A DNA stretch of 64,000 bases, taken from positions 186,001-250,000 of the forward strand of contig JADCGA010000001.1 of NCBI GenBank assembly GCA_020249265.1, read 5' to 3'. The notes under the pieces are model-generated. The model was not told where the DNA came from. It searched no databases and saw only the letters and a program-made list of their open reading frames with translations. This stretch comes from Roseomonas sp. Lineage in GTDB: Bacteria > Pseudomonadota > Alphaproteobacteria > Acetobacterales > Acetobacteraceae. Below are positions 8,642 to 17,369 of this stretch, one piece after another (within the stretch, counting starts at the first letter, position 1; each line of letters begins with the position of its first letter). The position numbers and the translations under genes were made by a program.

Positions 8642-9784
8642 ATGTCTCCTTTGGCCGGTATCCGGGTTGTCGAAATTGCGCAGAATTTGGCGGGGCCCTT
8701 TGCGGGCCAGATCCTCGCCATGCTGGGCGCCGAGGTGATCAAGCTGGAACGCCCCGAAGGCGGCGATGATGCGCGCGGCTGGGGGCCACCCATGCATGAG
8801 GGCACGGCCACCACCTTTATCGCCGTCAATCGCGGCAAGCGCTCACTCAGCCTTGATCTGCGCAATGATGCGGATCGCGCTTTGCTGATGGAATTGGTGG
8901 GTGATGCGGATGCGGTTGTGCAGAATATGCGCCCCGGCGCGCTGGAGGATTTGGGGCTGGGTGGTGCGGCGCTGACGGCGCGTTTTCCACGCCTGATTTA
9001 TGCCTCGCTTGGCGCCTTTGGCGCGGTGGGGCCGAAGGCTTTGCACCCGGGCTATGAGCCGATCCTGCAAGGCTATTCCGGCCTGATGATGATGAATGGC
9101 GCGGAAGGCGGGCCGCCCACGCGAAGTGGTGTGCAAATCCTCGATCTCGGCACCGGCATGTGGGCGGTGATTGGCATTCTGGCCGCGATTGAACGTCGCC
9201 ATACCACGGGCAAGGGCGGGGTGGTTGATACATCCCTGCTGGAAACGGCCCTTGGCTGGATGGGGCCGCATTTTGCGGGCTTCACCGTTTCAGGCCGTCC
9301 GCCGCCGCGCAACCTATCCGGCAATCCGAATACGGTGGTGTTTCAGTCTTTTGAAACCGCGACGGCGCCGGTGATGGTGGCAGCGGCGAATGATCGGCTA
9401 TTTCGCAAATTATGCGATGCCATGGGGCTTTCCACGCTTGGCAGTGATGAACGCTTTGCCAGCAATCGGCTGCGCGTGGCCAATAAGCCGGCGCTGATGG
9501 CGGTGATGGAACCGGCCTTTCGTGCGCGTCCGGCGGAAGAATGGCTGCCTCTGCTGGAAGCCGCCGGCATTCCCTGCGGGCCGATCAATACCATGCGTGA
9601 GATTGCCGTGGATGCGCAGGTGGCGGCCCTTGGCATTGTCGCGCCCGTACCAGGGCTGCCGGTGCGCGCCATTGGCCTGCCGATCAGCTTTGACGGCCAG
9701 CGCCCGCAACCGGCACGCGGCGTGCCGGCGGCGGGGGAAGATAGTGATGATATCCGCAGCGGTTTGCGCTGGGCGCCGCGATAA
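8642..9784 (+). CDS. CaiB/BaiF (family III) CoA transferase with Glu at the catalytic Asp position
   Basis: Family III acyl-CoA transferase of 380 residues, usual length. It has the N-terminal LAGIRVVEIAQNLAGPFAGQ, the CoA-binding NRGKRSLSLDL (63-73) and VVQNMRPGALEDLGLG. The position that holds the catalytic aspartate in formyl-CoA transferase is glutamate here (E139 in HPGYEPILQGYSG); the divergent neighbour has aspartate at the matching place. Glu could still form the acyl anhydride, so activity is not excluded. AAAAGGG, eight bases before the ATG, fits the start. It ends six bases before the stop of the acyl-CoA synthetase gene on the other strand. Substrate unknown. Confidence 0.87.
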   Translation: MSPLAGIRVVEIAQNLAGPFAGQILAMLGAEVIKLERPEGGDDARGWGPPMHEGTATTFIAVNRGKRSLSLDLRNDADRALLMELVGDADAVVQNMRPGALEDLGLGGAALTARFPRLIYASLGAFGAVGPKALHPGYEPILQGYSGLMMMNGAEGGPPTRSGVQILDLGTGMWAVIGILAAIERRHTTGKGGVVDTSLLETALGWMGPHFAGFTVSGRPPPRNLSGNPNTVVFQSFETATAPVMVAAANDRLFRKLCDAMGLSTLGSDERFASNRLRVANKPALMAVMEPAFRARPAEEWLPLLEAAGIPCGPINTMREIAVDAQVAALGIVAPVPGLPVRAIGLPISFDGQRPQPARGVPAAGEDSDDIRSGLRWAPR

Positions 9785-9790
9785 GCCCAG

Positions 9791-11515
9791 CTATTCCCAA
9801 AGCTTCTCAATCTCCGCTGCGCGTTCCTGAATGGCAGCACGGCGTCTCAGTTTCATCGTGGGCGTGAGCAATCCATTTTCGATGGTGAAAGGCGCTGTCA
9901 CCGCGTGGCGGCGGATGCGTTCAATAATCGCAAGCCGCGCATTCACCCGCGCCACGGCGGCGGCGATGCTGGCCTCCTGACCCTCGGCGGGGACAAGCAG
10001 CGCGACCAAGCCAGCCTTGCCTTCCCCCGCCACCAGGGCCTGCTGGATTTCAGGCTCCGCCATCAACAGGCTTTCGATCTTGGCCGGGCTGATCATGTCG
10101 CCGCCGAGCAGCTTGATGAAATCGCGCTTGCGGTCGGTGATGTAGAGGAAGCCATCGCGCAGCGCACCGATATCACCGGTATGCAGCCAGGGGCGATCAT
10201 CATCGCCTTCCGTGCGAAGCGTCGCGGCGGTCGCTTCCGGATTGCCCCAATAGCCGGTCATCACCAGCGCGCCCTGGATCAGGATTTCGCCATCGGCGGC
10301 GATGCGACACGCGACACCTTCCAAGGGCATGCCGACACTTTCATGCCGATTGGCCCAGGGCAGGTTCACACTCACCACCGGGCCGGCTTCCGTCTGCCCA
10401 TAGCCTTGCAGCACCGGCAGGCCGAGCGCGATGAAAAACGCAGCCAAATCGGGATCAAGCCGCGCACCGCCAGAAACCAAGGCGCGCAAGGCGCCACCGA
10501 AGCGCGCGCGCACTTTTGCGCGTACCAGCTTTTCCAGAAGCGCATCCTCGATGCCGCCAATCACACCCAAGGAGGCACCGGCCATGCGTTGCTGCCCGCG
10601 TAGCAAGGCGCGATCAAACAGCCAGCGCTTGATGGGCTTTTCCTTTTCCAACGCCGCCAGCAAGCGGGACCGCAATACTTCGAACAAGCGGGGCACCGCC
10701 GTCATGATCGCGGGGCGGATTTCCGCCATTTCCTGCACCAGCCTATCCGCGCCGCGCGAATAGACCACCTCCATGCCGTAGGACGGCAACAGGAAGCCGC
10801 CCACCGTATGTTCATAGCTATGCGATAGCGGCAGGAAGGACAGGTAGGGTTTGCCATCCAAATCAAGCTTTTCCGCCAGCGGCAGCACGCCATGGCGATT
10901 GGCGAGCAAGGCACGATGCGGCAGCATGACGCCCTTGGGCGCGCCGCCCGTGCCTGAGGTATAGATCAGGCAGGCCAGGGCCTCCGGCGCGATGAGATGG
11001 GTTTCGGCTTCCAGCGCCACCGGATCGGCGGGGGTGGCCAGCGCATCGGCCCAAAGATGGGTGGTAAGCCCGGGCGCTTCGGGCGGGGTTTCGCAACAGA
11101 GCAAGCCATCCAAGCCATGCGCCAGGGCAGCGCCTTCCAGCACGCGGGCGGCAAGCGCGGTGGTGGAGACAATCGCAAAGCGCACCCCGGAATCACGCAG
11201 GATATGGGCGTGATCGCTCGGCAAATTGGTCACGTAAGTCGGTACGGTAATGGCGCCGATGGCCATGATGGCGGTATCGGCGATGGGGAATTCAGGCCGG
11301 TTTTCCGAGACCAACAGCACCCGATCCCCCGGCGCGATGCCCTGCGCACGCAAAAACGCCGCCAGCGCCGCCACCTGGCCCGCGAATGCCGCCCAATTCA
11401 AGCTTTGCCAGCCGCCGTCGCGCCAGAAGCGAAACAGCGGCTTGGTCGGCCATTCCCGCGCCCTGCCCAGCATCATGGCCGGCAGATTGGGCCATCCTTG
11501 TTCCGTATAGGGCAT
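9791..11515 (-). CDS. Long-chain acyl-CoA synthetase (AMP-forming, FadD15-like)
   Basis: Activates a fatty or other carboxylic acid to its CoA ester with ATP. It has 574 residues. The P-loop-like A3 motif is YTSGTGGAPKGVML, then GYGQTEAG (A5) at about 370, WLHTGDIG (A7) and DRKRDFIKLLGGDMISP (A8). The overall form, with RPEFPIADTAIMAIGAITVP early on, is that of FadD15-type enzymes. The last catalytic lysine is seen in the final TPTMKLRRR. GGGGAAGGGA stands just ahead of the ATG at 11513-11515. Chain length is not readable from sequence. With two CoA transferases alongside, it is probably part of acid activation for degradation. Confidence 0.9.
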   Translation of the reverse strand: MPYTEQGWPNLPAMMLGRAREWPTKPLFRFWRDGGWQSLNWAAFAGQVAALAAFLRAQGIAPGDRVLLVSENRPEFPIADTAIMAIGAITVPTYVTNLPSDHAHILRDSGVRFAIVSTTALAARVLEGAALAHGLDGLLCCETPPEAPGLTTHLWADALATPADPVALEAETHLIAPEALACLIYTSGTGGAPKGVMLPHRALLANRHGVLPLAEKLDLDGKPYLSFLPLSHSYEHTVGGFLLPSYGMEVVYSRGADRLVQEMAEIRPAIMTAVPRLFEVLRSRLLAALEKEKPIKRWLFDRALLRGQQRMAGASLGVIGGIEDALLEKLVRAKVRARFGGALRALVSGGARLDPDLAAFFIALGLPVLQGYGQTEAGPVVSVNLPWANRHESVGMPLEGVACRIAADGEILIQGALVMTGYWGNPEATAATLRTEGDDDRPWLHTGDIGALRDGFLYITDRKRDFIKLLGGDMISPAKIESLLMAEPEIQQALVAGEGKAGLVALLVPAEGQEASIAAAVARVNARLAIIERIRRHAVTAPFTIENGLLTPTMKLRRRAAIQERAAEIEKLWE

Positions 11516-11594
11516 TCCCTTCCCCCCCGTTTTACGCCTCGGCGCCTCATGTAGGGCGCGGCTTGCCGCTTGGCCATGCGCTGCAACGGTCTAT

Positions 11595-13442
11595 ATGAGG
11601 GGGGTGACCAGAATCATCTCCCCTGCCCCGCTCCGCGCCCCGCTTGATGGCGGCGCCCCCGCTGCCAACCTGCCCGTTTGGGACCTTTCGGACCTTTACA
11701 GGGCGCCGGATGACCCGGCGCTGACGCGCGATCTGGACCGCGCCGAGGCCGATGCGAAGGCCTTTTCGGCCAGGTTTTCCGGCAGGCTTGGCGCGATTTC
11801 CGGCAATGAATTGGCCGCCGCGATTGCCGAATATGAGGCGATTGAGGAAATCCTGGGCCGCGTCATGTCCTATGCCCAGTTGGTTTTCAGCGGCGATGCG
11901 GAAGACCCGGCGAATGGGCGTTTCTATCAAACCATGCAGGAACGCGCGACCACGATCAGCAGCCATCTGATCTTCTTCACGCTGGAATTGAACCGGCTGG
12001 AAGATGCGGTGCTGGATCGCAAATGCGCCGATTCCGCGGCGCTGGCCCGCTTTCGCCCCTGGCTGCGCGATTTGCGCGTGTTTCGCCCGCATCAGCTTTC
12101 CGATGAGGCGGAAAAGTTGCTGCATGAAAAGGAAGTGACGGGCAGGTCCGCCTGGAACCGGCTGTTTGATGAAACCATCGCGACCATGAAGGTTTCCGTG
12201 CCGCTGCCATCAGGCGCGGAAAGCCTGACCGTATCTGACGCGCTGAACTGGCTTTCCGATGGGGATCGCGCGGTGCGTGAAGCCGCCGCCAAGGGGGTTT
12301 CGGCGGCCTTCGCCGAAAAGGGCCGGTTGTTCACGCTGATCACGAATACCTTGGCGAAAGATAAGGAGATTATTGACAAGTGGCGGCGCTACCAGCGCCC
12401 CGCCTCCGCGCGCAACCGCGCCAATATGGTGGAAGATGAGGTGGTGGAGGCGTTGGTTTCCGCTGTGCGCGCCAGCTTCCCGCGGCTTTCGCATCGCTAT
12501 TACGCCATGAAGGCGAAATGGCTTGGCCTGCCGAAATTGCAACATTGGGATCGCAATGCGCCGCTGCCCGATCAGGATGACAGCCTGATCCCCTGGCCCA
12601 AGGCTGTCTCCCAAGTGCTCGATTCCTATGCTGCCTTCAGCCCGCGCCTGGCCGAGATTGGCCGGCAATTCTTCGACAAGCCCTGGATTGATGCGGCACT
12701 TCGCCCCGGCAAGGCATCCGGCGCCTTCGCGCACCCCACCGTGCCTTCGGCGCATCCTTATCTGCTGGTGAATTACCACGGCAAGGCGCGGGATGTGATG
12801 ACGCTGGCGCATGAATTGGGCCATGGCGTGCATCAGGTGCTGGCGGCTGAGCAGGGCTATCTGATGTCCTCAACGCCGTTGACGCTGGCTGAAACTGCCT
12901 CGGTCTTCGGGGAGATGATGACCTTCCGCGCCGTGCTGGATGCAGAAGCCGATCCACGAAAGCGCCGTGGTCTTCTCGCCGCCAAGGTGGAGGATATGCT
13001 GAATACGGTGGTGCGGCAGATCGCCTTCTACCGGTTCGAAACCCTGCTGCATGACGCGCGCGCCAAGGGTGAATTATCGTCGGAACAGATCGGCGCGCTT
13101 TGGATGCAGGTGCAAACTGAAAGCCTGGGGCCGGCCTTTGAATTTTCGCCGGATTACAGCGTCTATTGGTCCTATATCCCGCATTTCATCCACACGCCCT
13201 TTTATGTCTATGCCTATGCCTTCGGGGATTGCCTGGTGAATGCGCTTTATGGCGTTTATCGCGATGGCGGTGTGCCGAATTTTGAGGCGAAGTATATCGA
13301 GATGCTGCGTGCTGGCGGCACGCTTCGGCATAAGGAATTGCTCGCCCCCTTCGGACTGAACGCGGCTGATCCCGCCTTCTGGGCGCGCGGGCTTGATGTG
13401 ATTGCCGGCTTCATTGATGAGATTGAGCGCGCGGATGGCTGA
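11595..13442 (+). CDS. pepF: M3 family oligoendopeptidase (PepF-type)
   Basis: Cytoplasmic zinc peptidase that cuts short peptides. It has 615 residues, normal for PepF. The zinc motif HELGH is at 406-410, with the third ligand E433 in LTLAETAS. The segment ending SPDYSVYWSYIPHFIHTPFY before the C-terminus is typical. The start is unsure: ATG 11595 has no ribosome site and overlaps a CTATAT box (11591-11596), and GTG at 11604 would suit a leaderless message from that box. The last eight bases overlap the start of the ABC1 kinase gene, so the two are probably translated together. Confidence 0.9.
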   Translation: MRGVTRIISPAPLRAPLDGGAPAANLPVWDLSDLYRAPDDPALTRDLDRAEADAKAFSARFSGRLGAISGNELAAAIAEYEAIEEILGRVMSYAQLVFSGDAEDPANGRFYQTMQERATTISSHLIFFTLELNRLEDAVLDRKCADSAALARFRPWLRDLRVFRPHQLSDEAEKLLHEKEVTGRSAWNRLFDETIATMKVSVPLPSGAESLTVSDALNWLSDGDRAVREAAAKGVSAAFAEKGRLFTLITNTLAKDKEIIDKWRRYQRPASARNRANMVEDEVVEALVSAVRASFPRLSHRYYAMKAKWLGLPKLQHWDRNAPLPDQDDSLIPWPKAVSQVLDSYAAFSPRLAEIGRQFFDKPWIDAALRPGKASGAFAHPTVPSAHPYLLVNYHGKARDVMTLAHELGHGVHQVLAAEQGYLMSSTPLTLAETASVFGEMMTFRAVLDAEADPRKRRGLLAAKVEDMLNTVVRQIAFYRFETLLHDARAKGELSSEQIGALWMQVQTESLGPAFEFSPDYSVYWSYIPHFIHTPFYVYAYAFGDCLVNALYGVYRDGGVPNFEAKYIEMLRAGGTLRHKELLAPFGLNAADPAFWARGLDVIAGFIDEIERADG

Positions 13443-14814
13443 AGATCGTGAAGCCCATTCGATTTTTGGCGAAGTGCGCCGCATGGTGCGCACTTCCGGC
13501 GCTGTCACGGGCATGGCGGCGCGTGTTGCCGGGCATAAGCTGTTCGGCCTGAAATCAGACGAAAAACATGCCGAGGATTTGAAGGCGGTGCTGGGTTCCT
13601 TGAAGGGCCCCATGATGAAGATCGCGCAATTCCTCTCCACCGTGCCGGATGCGCTGCCGCCTGAAATCGCCAAGGAATTGGCGACACTTCAGGCCAATGC
13701 GCCGCCCATGGGCTGGCCCTTTGTGCGCCGGCGCATGATGAGCGAATTGGGCCCGAATTGGGAAAGCAAATTCAAATCCTTTGAACGCGAAGCCGCCGCC
13801 GCTGCCTCACTCGGCCAGGTCCATCGCGCCGTGTTGCCCGATGGCCAGCGCGTGGCCTGCAAGCTGCAATACCCGGATATGGCAAGCGTGGTGGAAGCCG
13901 ATCTCAGGCAATTGAAGATCGCCATGAGCCTTTACCGGCGCATGGATAGCGCGCTTGAGAATGAGGAAGCCTATCTTGAGCTTTCCGAACGTTTGCGCGA
14001 GGAACTGGATTATCTGCGGGAAGCATCGCAGCAGCGGCTTTATGGCATCATGCTGCGTGATGTGCCGGGCGTGCGCGTGCCCGTGCCGGTGGAAGCCTTT
14101 TGTACCAAGCGCTTGCTGACCATGTCCTGGCTGGATGGCCGCGCCATTCAAGCCCGCATTGATGAGGACCCGCCGGAAGAAGAACGCGCAGCTTATGCCC
14201 GCGCGCTGTTCCGGGCCTGGTATGTGCCCTTCTATCGCTATGCGGTGATCCATGGCGACCCGCATCTTGGCAATTACCAGGTGCATGCAACTGCGCCGGA
14301 GGGTGGCAGCTTCGGGATCAATCTGCTCGATTTCGGCGTGGTGCGGATTTTTGAACCGCGCTTCGTGGGCGGTGTGATCATGCTTTATGAAGCCATGCGC
14401 GATGGGGATTTCGACAAGGCAGCTGAAGCCTATCGCATCTGGGGCTTCAAGGATTTGAAGCGCGAGACGATGGAAGTGCTGAACCTTTGGGCGCGCTTCC
14501 TGTATGAACCGCTGCTGCAAGACCGTTTGCGCCCCATTCAGGAGAGCGATGATCCGCAATATGGGCGGCGCATCGCCGAAGAAGTGCATGCCGGGCTGAA
14601 GCGCACCGGGGGCGTGCGCATCCCGCGCGAATTTCCGCTGATGGACCGCGCGGCGATTGGGCTTGGCGCGGTGTTCCTGCGGCTGAATGCCAAGCTCAAT
14701 TGGCATCAGCTATTTCAGGAATTGATCGCCGATTTCGATGTGGCGAAAATTGCGGCAAGGCAGCAGGCGGCCTTGACTGAAGCGGGCGTGCCGCCAACGG
14801 CGAACCCGGGCTGA
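13435..14814 (+). CDS. ABC1/UbiB-family atypical kinase
   Basis: Member of the ABC1 (UbiB/COQ8/ADCK) atypical kinase family, which supports ubiquinone synthesis or lipid handling at the membrane through an unusual ATPase. It has 459 residues. Visible are the alanine-rich loop AAAAASLGQVH (120-130) replacing the glycine loop, ATP-site K143 in VACKLQYPD, the catalytic HGDPHLGNY near 278 and the metal-binding LLDFGVV near 300. The family hallmark KxGQ reads K62-IAQ here, glycine to alanine. There is no clear C-terminal membrane pair as in UbiB itself, so it is an ABC1 paralogue rather than a certain ubiB. The ATG lies inside the end of pepF (8-base overlap). Confidence 0.87.
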   Translation: MAEDREAHSIFGEVRRMVRTSGAVTGMAARVAGHKLFGLKSDEKHAEDLKAVLGSLKGPMMKIAQFLSTVPDALPPEIAKELATLQANAPPMGWPFVRRRMMSELGPNWESKFKSFEREAAAAASLGQVHRAVLPDGQRVACKLQYPDMASVVEADLRQLKIAMSLYRRMDSALENEEAYLELSERLREELDYLREASQQRLYGIMLRDVPGVRVPVPVEAFCTKRLLTMSWLDGRAIQARIDEDPPEEERAAYARALFRAWYVPFYRYAVIHGDPHLGNYQVHATAPEGGSFGINLLDFGVVRIFEPRFVGGVIMLYEAMRDGDFDKAAEAYRIWGFKDLKRETMEVLNLWARFLYEPLLQDRLRPIQESDDPQYGRRIAEEVHAGLKRTGGVRIPREFPLMDRAAIGLGAVFLRLNAKLNWHQLFQELIADFDVAKIAARQQAALTEAGVPPTANPG

Positions 14815-14858
14815 TTTCACGACCGGGCGAAACTGCTTTAGGCTTCCTGCAATTGATT

Positions 14859-14877
14859 CCGGGGCACCAAGCCCCGG
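14859..14877 (+). promoter_or_regulatory. GC-rich hairpin directly before the ribosome site of the second Bug gene
   Basis: CCGGGGC and GCCCCGG form a seven-pair stem around ACCAA. The Shine-Dalgarno AGGAGG (14881-14886) starts four bases later. No T run follows, so it is a weak candidate for a terminator of pepF-ABC1. It could equally protect or tune the Bug message. Confidence 0.4.
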
Positions 14878-14890
14878 GGCAGGAGGAAAA

Positions 14891-15871
14891 ATGATCAGCA
14901 GACGCAGTGCCGCGCTTCTCGGCGCGGGTATTCTGGCAAGTCCTGGCATTCTGCGCGCGCAGGAGGCTTATCCCAATCGTCCTGTCCGCATCCTGGTGCC
15001 CTATGCGGCCGGGGGCGGTCAGGACATTACAGCGCGGCTGATCGCCGAACCGCTGCGCGCCGCGCTGGGGCAGCCGGTTGTGGTGGAGAACCGTTCCGGC
15101 GCGGCGGGCATCATCGGCGCGCAGGCGCTCTGCCAGGCGCCGGCGGATGGCTATACGCTGATGCTGGGCGGTGCTGGGGAGACCGCGATCAACCCGCATA
15201 TGTACAAGGAACGCCTGCCCTATAATCCAGGGCGAGACATGCGCGCTGTCATGGTGATGGTGAAGGTGCCCATCGTGATCATGGGCTTCCCCGGAGCGCC
15301 CTTTACCAATGTGCCGGAATTGGTCGCTGCGGCGCGGGCCAATCCGGGGAAATTCTCATATTCATCGTCGGGCATTGGCAATCCGCAGCATCTGGCGGGG
15401 GAATTGTTCAATCGCGTTGCGGGGGTGGATGCGCTGCATGTGCCCTATCGCGGTTCCGGGCCGGCTGTGCTGGATATTGCGTCGGGGCAGGTGCAGTTTG
15501 GCTATAATTCGCTCGCATCCGGGCTTTCGCTGATCCGCGAAGGGCGCATCCGCGCCATTGGCGTGACATCGCGCGAACGCATGGCGCAATTGCCGGATGT
15601 GGGCGCCGTCGCGGAATTCGCGCCCATGGCCAATTATGAATTGGTCAATTTCTTCGGGCTTTTCGCGCCAACCGGCGTGCCGGAACCCATCATGCGCCGC
15701 CTGCATGGCATTGTCCTTTCCGCCATGCGCGAACCGACGCTGCGCGCCCGTTTCGAAGAACAGGGGCTACAGGTGCAGGGCTTCAGCCTGGAAGAAAGCC
15801 AGGCATTCATGATTTCGGAATCAGAAAAGCTTGGCCGCATTGTTGCCGAGGCGAAGATCACCGCGGAATGA
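14891..15871 (+). CDS. Bug-family tripartite tricarboxylate transporter substrate-binding protein
   Basis: Second Bug-type periplasmic receptor, 326 residues. It begins MISRRSAALLGAGILASPG, with a probable cut after ILRAQ, then YPNRPVRILVPYAAGGGQDI (the first binding loop) and APADGYTLMLGG. AGGAGGAAAA precedes the ATG. No TctA/TctB genes are near. Its stop overlaps the start of the uronate dehydrogenase-like gene by four bases (ATGA), so the two are one transcript. The receptor may therefore bind a sugar acid or its breakdown product. That link is inference from the overlap only. Confidence 0.9.
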   Translation: MISRRSAALLGAGILASPGILRAQEAYPNRPVRILVPYAAGGGQDITARLIAEPLRAALGQPVVVENRSGAAGIIGAQALCQAPADGYTLMLGGAGETAINPHMYKERLPYNPGRDMRAVMVMVKVPIVIMGFPGAPFTNVPELVAAARANPGKFSYSSSGIGNPQHLAGELFNRVAGVDALHVPYRGSGPAVLDIASGQVQFGYNSLASGLSLIREGRIRAIGVTSRERMAQLPDVGAVAEFAPMANYELVNFFGLFAPTGVPEPIMRRLHGIVLSAMREPTLRARFEEQGLQVQGFSLEESQAFMISESEKLGRIVAEAKITAE

Positions 15872-16701
15872 TGGCGCAGACCCCAAAATGGCGCCGCCTG
15901 TTGATCACCGGCGCGGCGGGGGAGATCGGCAGTGTCATCCGTCCCGCGCTGGTGGATACAGCCGGGGCGCTGCGCTTGTTCGATCAACGCCCCATTGCGG
16001 ATGCAGCGGCTGCGGAAACCATCATTGGCAATGTCACTGACCCTTCAGTGATGGATACAGCCATGGCAGGCGTGGATTGCGTCATTCATTTGGCTGGCAT
16101 CCCGCGCGAGACCGGTGGCAGCCCGGATGAGATCCTGCACGCCAATATCATTGGCACGCATACGGTCTTTGCCGCAGCGCGCCAGCATGGCGTGAAGCGC
16201 GTGATTTTCGCTTCCAGCAATCATGTGATTGGGTTTTATCCTGCCGATAAGCCTGTCGGCCCGGATGTGCCACCGCGCCCCAGCGGCTTTTACGGCGCCA
16301 GCAAAGCCTATGGGGAAGCCTTGGCACGCTTGCATGCGGATAAATTCGGCATGGAGGTCGCGTGTCTGCGCATCGGCGCCTTTCGCGCGCGCCCCGGCAA
16401 TGCGCGCGAATTGGGCGCTTGGATCAGCCATGGGGATATGGCAGCGCTCGCGCGCGCCACCGTTCTGGCGCCGAGCTTTCATTTTTTGGTGCTTTATGGC
16501 GTTTCAGCCAATAGCCGCGCCAAATGGGGCGGGGATGGCGCGGCGCGCGCCCATATTGGCTTCACGCCGCGCGACAATGCCGAAGATTGGGCCGCCGAAT
16601 TGGCCGATAAGGCCGCCTCACCCGTCAGCCCTGCCGCGCGCTTTCACGGCGGCAGTGTTTGCGAGATTGGCTTTCAGGGCGACCCCGATCGGGTCGCTTG
16701 A
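15868..16701 (+). CDS. NAD-dependent epimerase/dehydratase family, uronate dehydrogenase-like
   Basis: Short-chain dehydrogenase of the extended class, 277 residues. The NAD loop is TGAAGEIG (14-21) and the catalytic pair Y142 and K146 sits in FYGASKAYGE, with FASSNHVIGFYP (114-125) as the substrate-side segment. This last stretch and the overall size resemble uronate dehydrogenases (Udh), which oxidise galacturonate or glucuronate to the aldarolactone. No other uronate pathway gene is nearby, so the substrate is tentative. It overlaps the Bug receptor gene by ATGA and ends three bases short of the opposing SnoaL-like gene. Confidence 0.75.
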   Translation: MMAQTPKWRRLLITGAAGEIGSVIRPALVDTAGALRLFDQRPIADAAAAETIIGNVTDPSVMDTAMAGVDCVIHLAGIPRETGGSPDEILHANIIGTHTVFAAARQHGVKRVIFASSNHVIGFYPADKPVGPDVPPRPSGFYGASKAYGEALARLHADKFGMEVACLRIGAFRARPGNARELGAWISHGDMAALARATVLAPSFHFLVLYGVSANSRAKWGGDGAARAHIGFTPRDNAEDWAAELADKAASPVSPAARFHGGSVCEIGFQGDPDRVA

Positions 16702-16704
16702 ACT

Positions 16705-17163
16705 TCAGCTTGGCCGCGTGAACGCCTGCCGCGCAAGCAGCTTCCAGCCATCGGGCTGCTTCTTCCAGACTTGGAGAATACCGATATTCACCGGGTTCAC
16801 GCGCCCGTTGCTTTCGGATTCACCCCGCAGCACATGGCGCACAATGGCGTCATCGCCGACCACATCAATTGTTTGATCCGAAATATTTATGGACCGGAAG
16901 ATCGAGGTCTTATTCGCCAGCGGGTCAATAAACTGCTGGCGGTTTTCGATCCGCCCCGCGGAATGGCCGTAGCTGAGCCTTTCATGCGTCACGGCCATCA
17001 TCCCGGCGCGGTCCCCAGCCAGCATGGCCTTGGTGAGTGCCTCAACGGCGGCAGCGACCGCAGCGGCATCGCTGCCCTGGGCAAGGGCGGTTGAGGGGGT
17101 GAGATTGGCGAGCGTCAGGGCCGCGGCCCCCGCCAGCGCCAAATGGCGGCGGTTCATGGACAT
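16705..17163 (-). CDS. Exported SnoaL/NTF2-like (DUF4440-type) protein
   Basis: Small exported protein of 152 residues. A signal peptide MSMNRRHLALAGAAALTLAN is probably cut after STALAQ. The rest looks like the cone-shaped NTF2/SnoaL fold: AAVAAAVEALTKAMLAGDRA, then HERLSYGHSAGRIENRQQF and the closing WKKQPDGWKLLARQAFTRP. Such proteins bind small ligands or act as hydrolases or isomerases; no catalytic set can be named. GGGAGGAAAG before the ATG at 17161-17163 favours this start over a frame reaching 17343. It stands alone between rightward genes. Confidence 0.78.
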   Translation of the reverse strand: MSMNRRHLALAGAAALTLANLTPSTALAQGSDAAAVAAAVEALTKAMLAGDRAGMMAVTHERLSYGHSAGRIENRQQFIDPLANKTSIFRSINISDQTIDVVGDDAIVRHVLRGESESNGRVNPVNIGILQVWKKQPDGWKLLARQAFTRPS

Positions 17164-17244
17164 ATGCTTTCCTCCCGCTGCGTTGATCGCAGACAGGGCA
17201 AGTCTGAGCCCGGGAAATGCCCAAGCGCAAGGCACAAGCTGTCC

Positions 17245-17265
17245 AAAAAGCCCCTCTTCGGGCTT
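17245..17265 (-). terminator. Weak terminator-like hairpin upstream of the SnoaL-like gene
   Basis: Read leftward, AAGCCC and GGGCTT flank GAAGAG, followed by TTT. The stem is only six pairs. It could stop stray antisense transcription into the SnoaL-like gene or be chance in a GC-rich region. The rest of the 206-base gap shows no other feature. Confidence 0.25.
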
Positions 17266-17369
17266 GCAATTTGGCGCCTCGCCCCCTTTTGGAGGTTCCT
17301 GCCTGGGTGGACACCCGGGCGCAGCGCCTGTAGTGCGGCGCACAATCTAGTCCTTTGGGGGTATCCCTT

